Source: Bradysia coprophila
Lineage: Eukaryota > Arthropoda > Insecta > Diptera > Sciaridae
Direction: 5' to 3'
DNA length: 64,000 bases
NCBI RefSeq assembly: GCF_014529535.1
Contig: NW_023503493.1
Coordinates: 4,868,001-4,932,000, forward strand
The notes beneath the pieces are model-generated. The model ran no database searches. It was given only the letters and a program-made list of their open reading frames with translations, and was not told where the DNA came from. This document shows, piece after piece, positions 1 through 14,611 of this stretch. The number at the start of each line of letters is the position of its first letter. Positions within the stretch are counted from its first letter, which is position 1. The position numbers and the translations under genes are program-made.

Positions 1-633
1 TTATATTATAGTGTTAGGGTGTTACGTCCTTATATATAATAATGATTCTATATATTCATGTGGAACGAGTTCCACACAAACACATATATTTTGACTAAAA
101 TTCGAATTGATGATTTTATGGCAAATATTTAACTTTGCGATTAGAATGGTGTATATGGTGTTGACGAGTTCTTTGCTCATTTTTTTTTTGTAAATTTAAA
201 TTTTATAAAAATTTCGTACCACTCATGATGGGGCTACAAAAGATTTCTTCGTTTCATCAAACAACTTTGATTCACTCTCTGTTACTCTGTTGTGTCATTT
301 CTTGTCAATATTAGTAATTCGATATTGACTATAATGTTGATTATTATGGTTAGTAAACCTCTAAAACTAATTTTTTTTTGTTTTTGTTCGATTCGTCATA
401 AATACAAAAAAGAAAAAAGTTAAAATTACGAAAGAAAAACGAATTAACTGTCCCTGCATATTGCGGAACAAACACAACACGACTAAACGAATTTGCTTTT
501 TTTTTGTTCCGATACTTTGGCCACACAATTACCTCGTAATCGAGAGTTTGGCCTAGTTTTTGGCACTGATTTTTCTTCTTCTTCTTTCATTTGCAGTGTG
601 AAATTACGAACATTTATCTGCTCGAACACTGCG
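1..633. other. AT-rich 3' flank of Mvb12, no gene seen
   Basis: This stretch lies downstream of the minus-strand Mvb12 stop codon. It is AT-rich with several T and A runs. I see no convincing ORF, RNA gene or repeat, and no clear AATAAA on the minus strand, so the 3' end of the Mvb12 transcript is not located. Confidence 0.5.
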
Positions 634-3740
<3,107 letters not shown>

Positions 3741-3751
3741 ATAAAATAGCG

Positions 3752-3875
3752 TATTCACCTCTGTCCACATGTTTATTTAGACACTTGGGGTTATAACATT
3801 CGCCTTCGGCTCATGCAATAACTCCCCAAGTGTCTAAATAAACATGTGGACAGAGGTGAATAATCTACTATTATC
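3752..3875. repeat. Foldback MITE, family 1 (CACCTCTGTC ends)
   Basis: Two arms of about 38 bp, one starting ATTCACCTCTGTCCACATG and the other its inverse, surround a loop with the CGCCTTCGGCTC motif seen in several elements here. The outer ends read TAATAGTAGATTATTCACC when taken inward from the right. A second member with the same ends is at 57564-57700. It has no coding capacity, so it is a non-autonomous element. Confidence 0.75.
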
Positions 3876-4004
3876 ACATACGCGCGGTGTTCGGATGTCA
3901 AAATTACTTAACTAGAAGTTTAATTCAAAAATTACACTTCAGTTCTATGTTGTTGTCTCGTTTTCGCTTATGTGATAAGGGCAAGCCTCGACTTCTTCGT
4001 GACA

Positions 4005-5204
4005 AGTGTGTAATAGTATGTTGTGTTACAAGTATTGTAATGTTGATTTTTTCAGCACTAGACCCAAGTTTTCCTTACGAGCGGAGCGAGTAAGGAAAAT
4101 TGGGTCGTGTGCTGAAAAAATCAACATTACAATACGTGTAACACATCATGCTTTGTGCCAAACGAGAATTGAAATAGACAAGCACAAAAATTCAGAATTT
4201 TCATTGTAAACAATCACTCTTCGAATTTGATCGATCACGTTGCTTTGCATTTTTTTAAAACGAATGCTGTAATAACTCATACGAATTTCATTTCAACACT
4301 GGTTTGAGTGTTGTAATAAGCCATGAAAACGGGTGTTGTAATTTTGGACATTTCAATCTAGTTATCGATATTGAAATCCGTCGTATTTCAATTCTCGGTG
4401 GCACAATAGTATGTTGTGTTACAAGTATTGTAATGTTGATTTTTTCAGCACTAGACCCAAGTTTTCCTTACGAGCGGAGCGAGTAAGGAAAATTGGGTCG
4501 TGTGCTGAAAAAATCTCATTACAATACGTGTAACACATCATGCTTTGTGCCAACCGAGAATTGAAATAGACAAATGCACAAAAATTCAGAATTTTCATTG
4601 TAAACAATCACTCTTCGAATTTGATCGATCACGTTGCTTTGCATTTTTTTAAAACGAATGCTGTAATAACTCATACGAATTTCATTTCAACACTGGTTTG
4701 AGTGTTGTAATAAGCCATGAAAACGGGTGTTGTAATTTTGGACATTTCAATCTAGTTATCGATATTGAAATCCGTCGTATTTCAATTCTCGGTGGCACAA
4801 TATATATTTGTGCCACCGAGAATTGAAATACGACGGATTTCAATATCGATAACTAGATTGAAATGTCCAAAATTACAACACCCGTTTTCATGGCTTATTA
4901 CAACACTCAAACCAGTGTTGAAATGAAATTCGTATGAGTTATTACAGCATTCGTTTTAAAAAAATGCAAAGCAACGTGATCGATCAAATTCGAAGAGTGA
5001 TTGTTTACAATGAAAATTCTGAATTTTTGTGCATTTGTCTATTTCAATTCTCGGTTGGCACAAAGCATGATGTGTTACACGTATTGTAATGAGATTTTTT
5101 CAGCACACGACCCAATTTTCCTTACTCGCTCCGCTCGTAAGGAAAACTTGGGTCTAGTGCTGAAAAAATCAACATTACAATACTTGTAACACAACATACT
5201 ATAA
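4005..5204. repeat. Three-unit repeat: two direct units, then an inverted unit making a 400-bp-arm palindrome
   Basis: A unit of about 395 bp occurs at 4005-4403, again in the same orientation at 4404-4803, and inverted at 4805-5204. I compared the last two base by base over much of their length and saw no mismatch. The first unit differs at several sites. The palindrome centre is near 4804 in the sequence TGGCACAATATATATTTGTG. Each unit also holds its own smaller hairpin around CCTTACGAGCGGAGCGAG. The open frames of 62 codons inside the arms mirror each other and are not genes. A transcript would fold into a long hairpin. Confidence 0.9.
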
Positions 5205-5834
5205 CAACACTCTATCGGGCCGCACTTGACGAAACTTGTTTATGCCTAGTTAGATTTTTCTTGTAAAATTTCGTATTCTCCCGAAGTTGATAGCTCGCGA
5301 AGTGATCTATAGGTGGTGACACTTCGCGTTATTATCAATAAAAAATAGCATTGACATTATGGTCTGTTAGCAGGACACTTGGTGTTTTGATAAGAGACAC
5401 GTGAAGACAGAAGAACAAAAGAAAATTTTGAATTAGGTCTCTTTTGCGACGCTATATGCGTGGCTACAATAATAAGTTATATTCAAATTGCGTGAGAGTC
5501 TTATTTATAGACCGAGGCCACTGTAGTTTTTGCATTCATTTTTCCCCGCCGAAAGCTTTTCTCCATCATAATGACTTGTAATGTCAAAATGTGCAACATC
5601 TGTTGTTATTAATCAGAATCTTTTGACAACAGAAACTTCCATATTTCGCGACTGTATGTCGCATCGTCGATTTTATAGCGCCATCTGTACGGGTAATTCG
5701 TCTAGATTTACACAGAGTTTACATGCATATTCATGTTATATCCCTTCTTGTTTCATTATATATTGAATAGGAACGTCTGAAAGTCGTTTCCAGTTCATTC
5801 TTACAAAAATTTGTGCGAATCTGTCGGTTCCAGG
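5205..5834. other. Upstream region of the HMG-box gene
   Basis: It probably contains the promoter and 5' UTR of the gene starting at 5835. No TATA box is obvious and no repeat was recognised. Confidence 0.4.
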
Positions 5835-7445
5835 ATGGAAAACAACGAAAATAACAGCGGAGAATTGAACGACGAGAAGCCGAAAATGTCAGTTCAAAAG
5901 TCTAAACTGAAAATAAAGAGATTTCGTCGGAAAGACGGTGAAAAGAAGAAGAAAAAGGATCCCAATACACCGAAACATCCGCTAACAGGTAAAAGTGACA
6001 TTTCCACTAGTTGTGATATAGTTGAAATTGTGAACCGTCCAAGCATCCGATCTTGAAACATTTTTTTCGTCCATTTCACACCAGGCTATATTCGCTACAT
6101 GAACGTTCGGCGTGAGGAATTGAAGAAGGTCAAACCGGAATCGACTGCTATTGAGGTAATTTTGACAGATTTTTCGATGAGTTCGATGTCGTCTGTGATC
6201 ATTTGCCCGATATTTGATTTGCTTTTCGTTGCACGAATTTCAGTTAACGAAAATCATCGGCGAGGAATGGAATGCACTGAGTGACGATCTGAAAAAACCC
6301 TATCTGGAAGCAGCTGAATTGGACAAAGAACGGTAGGTTGTGGTCATAGCTACTTTGTGTATTTCGGCCGACGAATGCTCATTTTTGTTTCGTTTCTTTT
6401 GGTTTCAGATACCACAAAGAGTATGCCATCTACGAAGCAAACAAGGTAAGCAAACAAATCAACAGAGGAAATCGTTGATGTACAAACAGTGAGCGCCTCT
6501 TTGATATCAAACTGTCTTCGAAAGAACGTTCTTCTGTAGTGCACACTAATTTGAATTATGACGCGTATCGAGGCATGTTTACATGCTGACCGACTACGTC
6601 TCAAGCATTGACTCCATTCATCTGAACTCCCTGTTCATTCTGCGCTGGTTAGGATGATACGGGGAATGCGTGACTTTCAAAGAATACGGACGAAGCGAGT
6701 GTCGATGTTGAAAATTCCTTCCAATACAACCAATCTACACCTTGCACAGTGTCCCATCGCTAGCTCGAACTTTTTTCTCTTACTTGTGCTATCAAGCTGC
6801 TATCCGATCAATTAATTTACATTTTTCTTCCAGGCTGCCGACCAATCATCTCCAGAAAAACCCGAACATTCCCCGATCCACACCAAAACAAACGGCACAT
6901 CAACAAAATCCGAAAAGAAACCGGACAAAATCAAATCTGAGAAAAAACCCGATGAACCGGAGAAAGAAAAGCAGCCCGAAAAGCGGCAAGAAAAACTTCC
7001 ACTCAAAGAACCGCCACCGAAACTGCCACGAATCGGTGACTACGACATTCCCATTTTCACCGAAGAATTCCTCGACCACAACAAAACGGTCGACACCGAG
7101 CTCCGCTTACTGCGGAAGTCGAACACCGACTACGAACAACAGAATTCGGTGCTGGAAAAACATGTCGAGAATATCCGCAACGGAATCTCTAAATTGGAGA
7201 GCGAAACGAACGCACTGAAGGAGAACAATCAACTGCTCGAGACGTACATCACGAAATTACGAATGAAATTGACGACGGCACTGGCTGGACTGTCGATACC
7301 CGGCGAAACGGAACCGTGCAATCTCCAGAATATCGACCGGTACATGACGATACTCCAGCAAATGGCCACGAATTCACACGGTCCGGCTTCATTGAATAAA
7401 GCGAAAGACATTGTACGAAAATTGGATCTTCAAATTCCGTTGTGA
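5835..7445 (+). CDS. HMG20A/B (iBRAF/BRAF35)-like HMG-box protein
   Basis: Five exons (5835-5988, 6085-6155, 6244-6332, 6409-6445, 6834-7445) join in phase to 320 residues, close to the 317-347 of human HMG20B/A. A basic N-terminus precedes one HMG box at about residues 42-117, with KHPLTGYIRYMNVRREELKK, IIGEEWNALS and KKPYLEAAELDKERY as the box helices. A charged linker (many KKP and EKKP repeats) is followed by IGDYDIPIFTEEFLDHN and a heptad-rich coiled coil to about residue 265, the part that in the family binds the LSD1-CoREST complex or its paralogue. The role inferred from the family is chromatin regulation in the nucleus. ATG 5835 was chosen as the first ATG. The third exon codes the second box helix and the intron boundaries all lie inside the box. 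An AATAAA lies at 7471, 26 bp after the stop. Confidence 0.85.
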
Positions 7446-7499
7446 GGTAACTCACCAGCAACAGTTGCGAAATAAAAATGTTTTTGAATTTTACGCTGG

Positions 7500-8359
7500 T
7501 GTCATGATTTCGTCAGCCGGTCCATAAAGTAGCCTGAAGAGATTACCAAAAATTTAGCCGTGACAACTCTGCCCAATTTTCTGAACTGGTGCGATGTTTG
7601 AGTCAGTCTCGACGGAAGGAACGACTGAATTCACCTTACTAACTAATGATGTCGCCATACTCTCGCAATAACAGATTGTAAGTGCTATACTGTACTCATT
7701 GTCCTTAAATTTAGTCGTTAAATCCTGGCTTCTAACTGAACTATGCACTGATTGAAATAATAGCCTACGATGTGCTAGTAGCAGTGCTATAATAACCATA
7801 AATCTTATGCAGCGCTTGCGATATTTTTCGGCCAAACAATTTCATCCCCAGCTTTCCGGCCAAGGATTAGCTAAAACCAATTTTGCTCATAATGATTCCC
7901 GTAATGATGGTACATAGGTAGGCTACTAAAACAATAAAACCAAGTTGTGTTTACCAGTAACATCGCAAAAGCTCTCTTCAGATTTCGTTACCAAGAAAGT
8001 GATAAATCTATTCGTAAACTGTGGCCGAAAACTCACGATCTGTTTCGCAATATGATATGGTCGACAGCTATGCAGCGTTTTCAATTTGAAGAATAAATGA
8101 AACAGTAGAAAGCACAGCGTAATTGTCGATCTCAGCAATATGCAAAATTGCTCGTGTGTTTTCGGCCCATGACTGGACGGACATTTGGTCAATTCATTTA
8201 AAATTCATGATATAATCGACGATAGGTTTCCAAGGACTTTACAATTGGACTGCACCGAAAATGATTACTGCGACCTTACCGTACACATTATGGGGTAAAT
8301 AAATCGGGTATAGTGAAGCAAGGTGTGATGATAGCATTTGAACTTATATTGGATTTTAG
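7500..8359. other. Intergenic, nothing convincing
   Basis: Only short frames are found on both strands. No repeat pair or RNA gene was recognised. Confidence 0.4.
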
Positions 8360-8683
8360 AGGCTGATGTCTTCTTCGATTTATTCATCTCCCAAGATCAG
8401 TTAAGCTTTCAAAGAGATTTGGTTTGTCCTTTTACCACCTACAATCGATTGACTCTCTTCAATAGTTCAAAACTCGTTGATCTTACCACAAATACTGTCG
8501 AAATGGTAAGTCTTACCGATCCGTCAAACGCTCACTGTTTTAACATTTCCCATCACCAGATTATATTCATTCGGCGACTACATACGAGATCGTCTGTTTG
8601 ACATAAACGCAACTGTTGAAATGGAATTCAATTTATTACTTCAAGAATCGCATCGATTACAAGTGACTTTTTCTTCCTATTAA
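8360..8683 (+). pseudogene. Possible exon pair of an unrecognised gene or relic
   Basis: An open segment 8360-8505 has TTTTAG before it and a good GTAAGT donor after it. A second open segment starts after CATCACCAG at 8560 and runs to a stop at 8681-8683. Read alone, the second segment gives protein-like sequence (FGDYIRDRLFDIN, then FNLLLQESHRLQ). The phases do not agree, however. The first segment ends in phase 0, while the attractive frame of the second needs two carried bases, and the phase-0 reading stops after 13 codons. This could be a decayed gene, an error in the assembly, or chance. I do not recognise a family. It overlaps the 3' UTR of the neighbouring minus-strand gene. Confidence 0.25.
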
Positions 8684-8759
8684 CTTTTGTAGACTTTATG
8701 TTGGGACTTGAGGAGCATTAAATTGATGAGTTGACAATATCACTCCTTCACATTTCGCT

Positions 8760-9087
8760 TTACTTCTTCTTTGGCTTGAATGTAAAGTAAAGGATTGCTA
8801 GACCCATTAACGCATACGTTGCCTTTGCAACCTGAAACATACCAAAAAGAAATTCATTTTTTTTTCGGTCCGCAGCAAAAGTTAACCCGAACTGGTGGTT
8901 GCATAATCGATCATAAATGTTCGCGAAATTTTCGACACTTTTACTTGAACGACGGAAAATTTGCGCACAAAATTTTATGCCGATCAAAATGGTCACTCAC
9001 ATTTGCCCGTCCGTAGTTGGTTTCCGAATTGAAAATCCTGGATAGTCCTTTCAAGTTTGGGTTATCAGCACCTTCACCTCCGGCCAT
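8760..9087 (-). CDS. ATP synthase membrane subunit DAPIT/ATP5MK-like microprotein
   Basis: Two exons on the minus strand, 9087-9001 and 8831-8760, give 52 residues. The protein begins MAGGEGADNPNLKGLSRIFN, continues with SETNYGRANVAKATYA, has one membrane span (LMGLAILYFTF) and ends KPKKK. This is the layout of DAPIT (USMG5), a small subunit of mitochondrial ATP synthase that supports dimer formation in the inner membrane. The human protein is 58 residues. The GRxNxxxATY motif before the helix is the family signature, and the intron sits directly after the GRAN codons. A minus-strand AATAAA is at 8637-8632. The start is the only ATG in the first exon. It is too short to be found by length-based gene calling. 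Confidence 0.88.
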
Positions 9088-10307
9088 TCTGAAGGATAAT
9101 CGAAATGTTAATCAAAATTGAATAAACTCGGAGCGAACATGCATCGATCCAATTACATAATTTAGTTGAATAAATCCACAAAAAATAGAATAATCGCAGG
9201 TACGAGAAAAACTTTTCGGATTTTTCTTCTTCTGCAATGAACGAAACGTCAACTAGGTTATGTAATGTTTCTTTAGTACACCGTGCTCCATCAAGTGGGA
9301 TCGGAGCCGCCGTTACGAGCGAGCGATTTAAAATACATTTTCTAATTTAAAAAATAGAAGTGAGAAATTGTCATCGGTGTCCTGGTCACTGACGGTAAAA
9401 TTATAAAAAAAAAACTACCCGACATCAGGCAGCAGACCCATCCAAATCACATCATCAACAAAACATTTTCATTGACAGTCTCGTTTTTCGTAGTTTCCCG
9501 CTATTATTTTATCACTGTTTCTATCAAATTGACGTTAGATGTCACTGACTTAAAAAAAATCATCTGTCAACGGTCTGGACTTGTGGGTTGTCACTTCTTC
9601 AGTTTTCATGTATTTTTGTGTCGGAAGTTATTATTGATTCATTTTGATAAATTTACTTTGATTATGTTAAATTGATGTTCCCGAACGAAGACAATTCATC
9701 CCTGCACTAAAATATTCGGTAAGTGGGAAATTTTTCTATTTCGGTTTTTTGTTCGAGTGCATCGGAATTGCATTTGTTTTTCTTTGGTGCAATATATTTG
9801 CCCCTACTCTATACGTATACCTGACTTTAGAAAGTGCATAATGTAAACAATTCTCAAACAATCGGTTTAACAGGACGTGACTAAGGCCAAGTTTCATTTA
9901 CGTCACTCCTCGCTATTTTACTTCCATGCGTAAATAAGTTCTGCTGCAATCGCATATGTTTTCAACGTTTTGCTGGATTTTTGTTTGTACACGTACACCA
10001 AGGAATACAGATGGTGTTCTTCTCGACTCAATGAGAAACTATTGCGAAGATATTCTGATAACACGAATAAGATAACGATTGACGAGTATGTACATTGTCT
10101 ATTCGGTTGATTGAGCGAAGTTGTTAAACTAGTAGCTCTTTATTACGAAGTGCACAGATAAGCATTTCTCCGTCTTAAAGCAAGGATGACCTACTTCCAT
10201 CTGTTTCTGACACAAACAAGACTAGTTGTAAGAATAGTGTAATTCAATAACAAAACCGTCGACACTGTATATCTAAACTAGAAAGACAACTTTGTGTTTA
10301 GTACAGA
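9088..10307. other. Intergenic, no gene or repeat recognised
   Basis: AT-rich sequence upstream of the DAPIT-like gene. The first 150 bp probably carry its 5' UTR and promoter. Elsewhere nothing stands out. Confidence 0.4.
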
Positions 10308-10500
10308 CAGTAGTGAATGCAACCGGTTATCAAAAACCGGTAGAAAACCGGTTGGTTGTAAATTGACAACGTTAAAAATTAAACGTACAGCGGTGTACCA
10401 AATATAGATTATCGGTAATTTACCGGTAAATTTTCTCGAAAATTTCGGTAATACCGTTTACCGGTATTTAAAAAAGAGACGGTAATTGCATTCACAGTGG
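10308..10500. repeat. Short TIR element with internal ACCGGT/TTTACCG repeats
   Basis: The ends are inverted: the left reads CAGTAGTGAATGCAACCGG and the right ends TTGCATTCACAGTG. Inside are repeated ACCGGT and TTACCGGTA palindromes. A related degenerate stretch with TTTACCGAAAATTT continues to about 10745. It is probably a non-autonomous element. No target duplication could be assigned. Confidence 0.5.
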
Positions 10501-10778
10501 TTTGTATATGTATAGTGTCCATCAACGGTTTTCATGAAACCAATGAGCAGAGCCTTTTACTGGTAAATTCATATACCGAATTTACTGAAATCTACCTAAA
10601 ATTTACCGAAAATTTCGAGGGGCAAATCACTCTTTAGATCATTTTGGAGCGATTACCCCCTCGGAAAATTTAGTGAATTTATCAAAACAAAAATTCGGTA
10701 AACTTTCGATAAATTTCAGTGAACTTCGGTAAATTTACCAATAACATCCGCCAATGATATAACCCAGTATGTATAAGG

Positions 10779-11148
10779 GGTCATACCAAGGAAATTATAT
10801 ACTGATAGAAGGTGGATATCGAACAAGAAATGCGATATCAACACCTCGCGAGATTTTTGACATTAGGCGAGATAAATCGGATTTTTAGACATTCCAACGT
10901 CTCAACGATAAAAGTAAGAAATTTTGTTTCAATGTCTCGTTACGGCTTTCCAATAAATTCAAGAAAGTAGTTTGCATTTTTGGTTCTTCAATAAACGAGA
11001 GAAAGGAGTAATAGCCTTGCGCTGTGGGTGAGCTCTAGTGTTGCCTTTGGTCCGTTGCTAAATCGCAACGTATAAAAAAACTGGGCACGGCCCCTATCTA
11101 CTCGCATTTCTTGTTCGATATCAGTATATACATTCATTGGGTCATACC
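10779..11148. mobile_element. MULE-like MITE with 9-bp direct flanks
   Basis: The nonamer GGTCATACC occurs at 10779-10787 and again at 11140-11148. Between them, the ends are imperfect inverted repeats of about 40 bp: TATACTGATA with ATATCGAACAAGAAATGCGA on the left, and TCGCATTTCTTGTTCGATAT followed by CAGTATATA on the right. A 9-bp duplication is typical of Mutator-like elements. The 352-bp interior does not code. Confidence 0.6.
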
Positions 11149-11149
11149 G

Positions 11150-11916
11150 TCTTAGAACACGTTATATCTCTACTTTTTATATTCAAGTTTTAATGAACTA
11201 AACTAATTGAAACTTATGAAGCACTTGAAGCGTATAATATGATTCACAAATATAGGGCACTCGACGAATCCCTGAGAAAGAGAAATGAAAAATGTGAATA
11301 GACTCATTATACATGTATACATTCACTGCGGTCAGACAATTTCGCAAGAATCGAGCTTTTTACATTTTTCATTCATTGACTCATCACTAGTCAGCTGATT
11401 TCTGACAGTTTATTTTTCTTGTGTTCAATCATCGATGTTCAAGTTCACTTGATATAAGTATCTAATGTGCATTGCACGTTGTACGAACCAGATGCAGATT
11501 GATTTCTGTTATCAGAACTACAAATAGAATCTTTACAATTTAAAAAAAAAAATTGTTTGCCAACACAGACTGTACTAACACTCGAATTTGTTGTTTATTG
11601 TCTTTAGACTCGTCACTACACCTGTTTTGTTTACACCTTCAATTATATTTATTCGTTCTCCTTTTCCCGCATAGTGGAAATTTGATTTTCTTTATTCAAA
11701 TCAAGAGATACAATTTCGCTCCAAGGTGATTAAGGGGAAAACCTAGCCATAACACTAAATGACGATGAATGATAAAATTAAAATCAGAACAAAGCAGTGT
11801 TGGGCAGGGCAGTGTTGGGAATTTAAAATTCTGATTTTTTTCTAGGAATTTCAGAAATTTTCGGAATTTTGCATAATTTAAATTCAGAAAACTAAGCCCT
11901 GCGGTTGGTTGACTCT
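11150..11916. other. Intergenic, 3' flank of secreted-family copy A
   Basis: No gene or repeat was recognised. It is AT-rich with A and T runs. Confidence 0.4.
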
Positions 11917-12734
11917 TTATGCTTTTTGTTCCAACAGTATGGTCTCACTAGCGCTTCTGAGGCCGTGTTTACAGATGATCATATGATCCAATATCAGACT
12001 GAGTATTAGCAACGCATTCTGAACTTTCCGATCGGCCAATTCATGTTTGCTGAGCTTAACATCGCCGTTTAGCGTTATGGTATCTTCGAGATTTTGTACA
12101 CTTTTTCTAACCGGCTCGTCGTCAACTGCTATTTTCCTACCGTTTCCATCACCCGCATTGAATTTCTCCACGTACAGCTCACAGGCACATTCGAGATTGT
12201 TAAGGGCATTGTTCACTGCACTCACCAGTTCAGTGCCGATTACTGGCGTGTAATATGTCGCGATCCCTCTGTACGCTTTCATTAGAATGGGTAACACTCG
12301 ATAGAACTCGTTAATGATACCTTGTGCACTCTGTTCGGCTATTTTAATCCGGCTAAAAGCTTCTAAGACTGTAGTCGCTCCTGTTGACAGAATTTCTGAC
12401 CTTGAATTGCTGGAATCAACGAGTTTGGTCAGGAGAGCTTGAAATGTCTCTACCACCAATTCAGCTTCGCCCGACACCTCGCTGGGAAATGAACCGAAAG
12501 TTATGATGATGTCATTGTAATACTTCTGCACTCCGTTCAACCAATGCGGTGTGGACTTGCAAGCAGTTTTTCTCCACACATTTTCTATGTTAAAAGATTC
12601 GTCCTTTTCCACCCTTGCCGCGCAGTTAGTCTGGATATGAAGAAGTGGGATAAACAAGAAGGAGAAGACGAGAAAATTTCAAAAATCCTTACCACAAAGA
12701 CGAAAGTGATGAGCAGACTGAGTTTCAAAATCAT
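11917..12734 (-). CDS. Unrecognised secreted protein family, copy A
   Basis: Exon 1 (12734-12693) codes a signal-peptide core, MILKLSLLITFVFV. Exon 2 (12630-11917) codes the rest, for 251 residues in all. I do not recognise the family, but three further copies lie at 50797, 58303 and 60633. After cleavage the protein starts near VEKDESFNIENVW. Shared landmarks are ENVWRKTAC, VQKYYND, FQALLTK, GATTVLEAF, GIINEFYRVLPILMKAYR, GDGNGRKI and a C-terminal LEQK. The mature part looks all-helical, with no further membrane span. This copy is the most diverged: it ends LEQKA, not LEQKC, and lacks the Cys found before the last helices in copies B and C. A frame starting upstream in the intron is open, but the spliced form matches the other copies exon by exon. 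Extracellular function is inferred from the signal peptide only. Confidence 0.82.
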
Positions 12735-13269
12735 CGTCGAAATACGACTCAATATATCGACGAGTCAACTGAATGTGAGCGCTCTTAATGAGTACAACTG
12801 CGTTTAACTTGTTTTTCATTAGATGTTGTGGAAATGTTGGCACAAATATGATAGAAATTGTGAGAGATTGTTTGACCTTTGCCGTTTGCTCGGATCAGCA
12901 AATCTAACAACAGCAAGAATCAGCAACATTTTTACAGCATGTCTTGTCAGCACAAAATTGATTTACTTCCGTTTGTTTTCACATTCGAACCTCTTCAGAT
13001 TCGGTACGCAATACTTTGGTCAAGACAGTTAACACGGTCATACACTTCGTGGTGAGTGCTGTGAAAGTATACGAACAATTTGCCCCAAAAAGGGAGAAAT
13101 TTTCCTGTTGGTCTGTCATCACGATAACTCGTAATCGACTTCTTCCCTGACAGGCAATCGATAAAGTGGTTCCGTAGATATGACCCGTAAGAAGTGTAAT
13201 TTGCAGAGTGTTTTCTGCGGAAGAACCCAACGTACTCAACAATGGTGTTTCCATCACGATAAGAAACCT
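12735..13269. other. Upstream flank of copy A
   Basis: It probably holds the promoter of copy A. The promoter block shared by copies B and C was not found here by eye. Confidence 0.35.
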
Positions 13270-13462
13270 CAAACGCACGATGTTTGTTTACTATATTTCG
13301 TCGTCGTGTTTTGGTTTGCTGATAAATCGTTTTGCTTAGCTGTGATTGAAATTGATGAGTCTTCCGTTTTATCTGCGTGTCACAGTGTGACAGCATGGTA
13401 TTTGAACCAATGATTGTTTTATCACATTTCGGACAAACTTCAATTGAATCGACTGTAGAATT
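13270..13462 (-). pseudogene. Possible zinc-finger exon or relic
   Basis: A 164-codon minus-strand frame spans 13489-12995. Its first part, after a candidate acceptor ending GATCAG at 13463, reads IEVCPKCDKTIIGSNTMLSH followed by CDTQIKR and a basic stretch with TKTRRRN. The Cys-x2-Cys-x12-His pattern followed by a basic tail resembles half of a zinc finger, distantly like the RNF220-type fingers. No good donor, no second exon and no initiator ATG could be placed, so it may be a lone exon of a gene whose other parts I missed, a relic, or chance. Confidence 0.22.
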
Positions 13463-13744
13463 CTGATCAAAATAAATTTGCGTTCGCAAATGTGCAATTT
13501 GGAAAGAGAAAACGAATAGTAAAGTAACTGACAGCTGCCTAAACGGATTTTAAAATCTAATTGATGAGTTGGAACGATGATGTGGAACGTTATCTTCATC
13601 GGAATAAAATCAAAATATTTTGATGAGAAATCGCGCGTTCTCACCTAATCTTAATCTTAATTCAATTGAATGATTGATTGAAACTGAGCTGCACACTGCA
13701 GAAACAAAATATATGTTCAAGGAGCGAGATACACAAATGCTCGA

Positions 13745-14310
13745 GTGAACTTTATTTTCTACCCGCCCTATGCGAAAGTTGACTATTACTCAGCAATTTG
13801 CCCCCTGCGAAAATGGTTCATTACATGTGGACTATTTTTCGGTTATTTTGTTTCGCATAAGTTTTCCCAACTTTCGCATGAGGCGGGGAAGGTTGTAAAC
13901 CAGATTATTTGGACGCTGGTACGTACTTCATTTCTTCGGAACAATTTTTTGACACTCGAAAACTCACTTTTGTGTTTTTGAGCTACTGGATTTGACAAGT
14001 GAAGTTGTGTCGCTCTCGGCTCGAATATACAAACTTTACTCTTCCAAAAAAAAACTTCTCCGAAGCTTGTTGCTCAAAAACATAAAAGTGAGTTCGTGAG
14101 GATCATAAAGTTGTTACCCCATGCAATGAATTACTTTCGCAGCATACAATGTAATACACAATTTCAATGTACCTAGAAGTAGAAGTTTTTCATTTTTATG
14201 ATGTTCCGTAATGCTTGGATGCAATTTCGAATATAACTTCAAAAGATAAGAGTTGATGTAATGGATCGTTTTCGCAGGGGTCAAACTTTCGCATTGGGCA
14301 GGCAATTTTC
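13745..14310. repeat. Dispersed element, family 2, first copy
   Basis: The ends carry CCTATGCGAAAGTTGA and a terminal TTTCGCA-type motif, with internal inverted pieces (CTCACTTTTGTGTTTTTGAG against CTCAAAAACATAAAAGTGAG). A second copy with the same order of blocks is at 38880-39265 in meckelin intron 1. It is non-coding and probably a foldback transposon. Confidence 0.6.
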
Positions 14311-14611
14311 TTTCGGAAAGTTTATTCGAAATTATGGGCTTTAGTCCGTCAGAAGATGATGAGCATAATCGATCGAATTAGTCCGGAGATATGGTTGAAA
14401 AGTGCCATGTTAGAGTTAGAGGCGTTCTCAAGGCTTTTCGTAAATGTTTTCGGACTAACACCATTTCACGACCAATAACAAGTTCGGTATGAACCACGTC
14501 TGGAGGTATGCAAATACTATCTAAGGAAACTTTTGTACTTAATTGATATCGCGCCTAAATGTAGGCTGGCATAGAAATTCGTCGTATATTTGATACTGTT
14601 GGGATAGGATT

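Noticed and set aside
4419-5189. Two identical 62-codon frames on opposite strands
   Set aside because: They mirror each other across the palindrome at 4804 and show no coding character.
6742-7218. 158-codon plus-strand frame rich in Asn, Lys and Arg
   Set aside because: It is an out-of-frame shadow of the last exon of the HMG-box gene.
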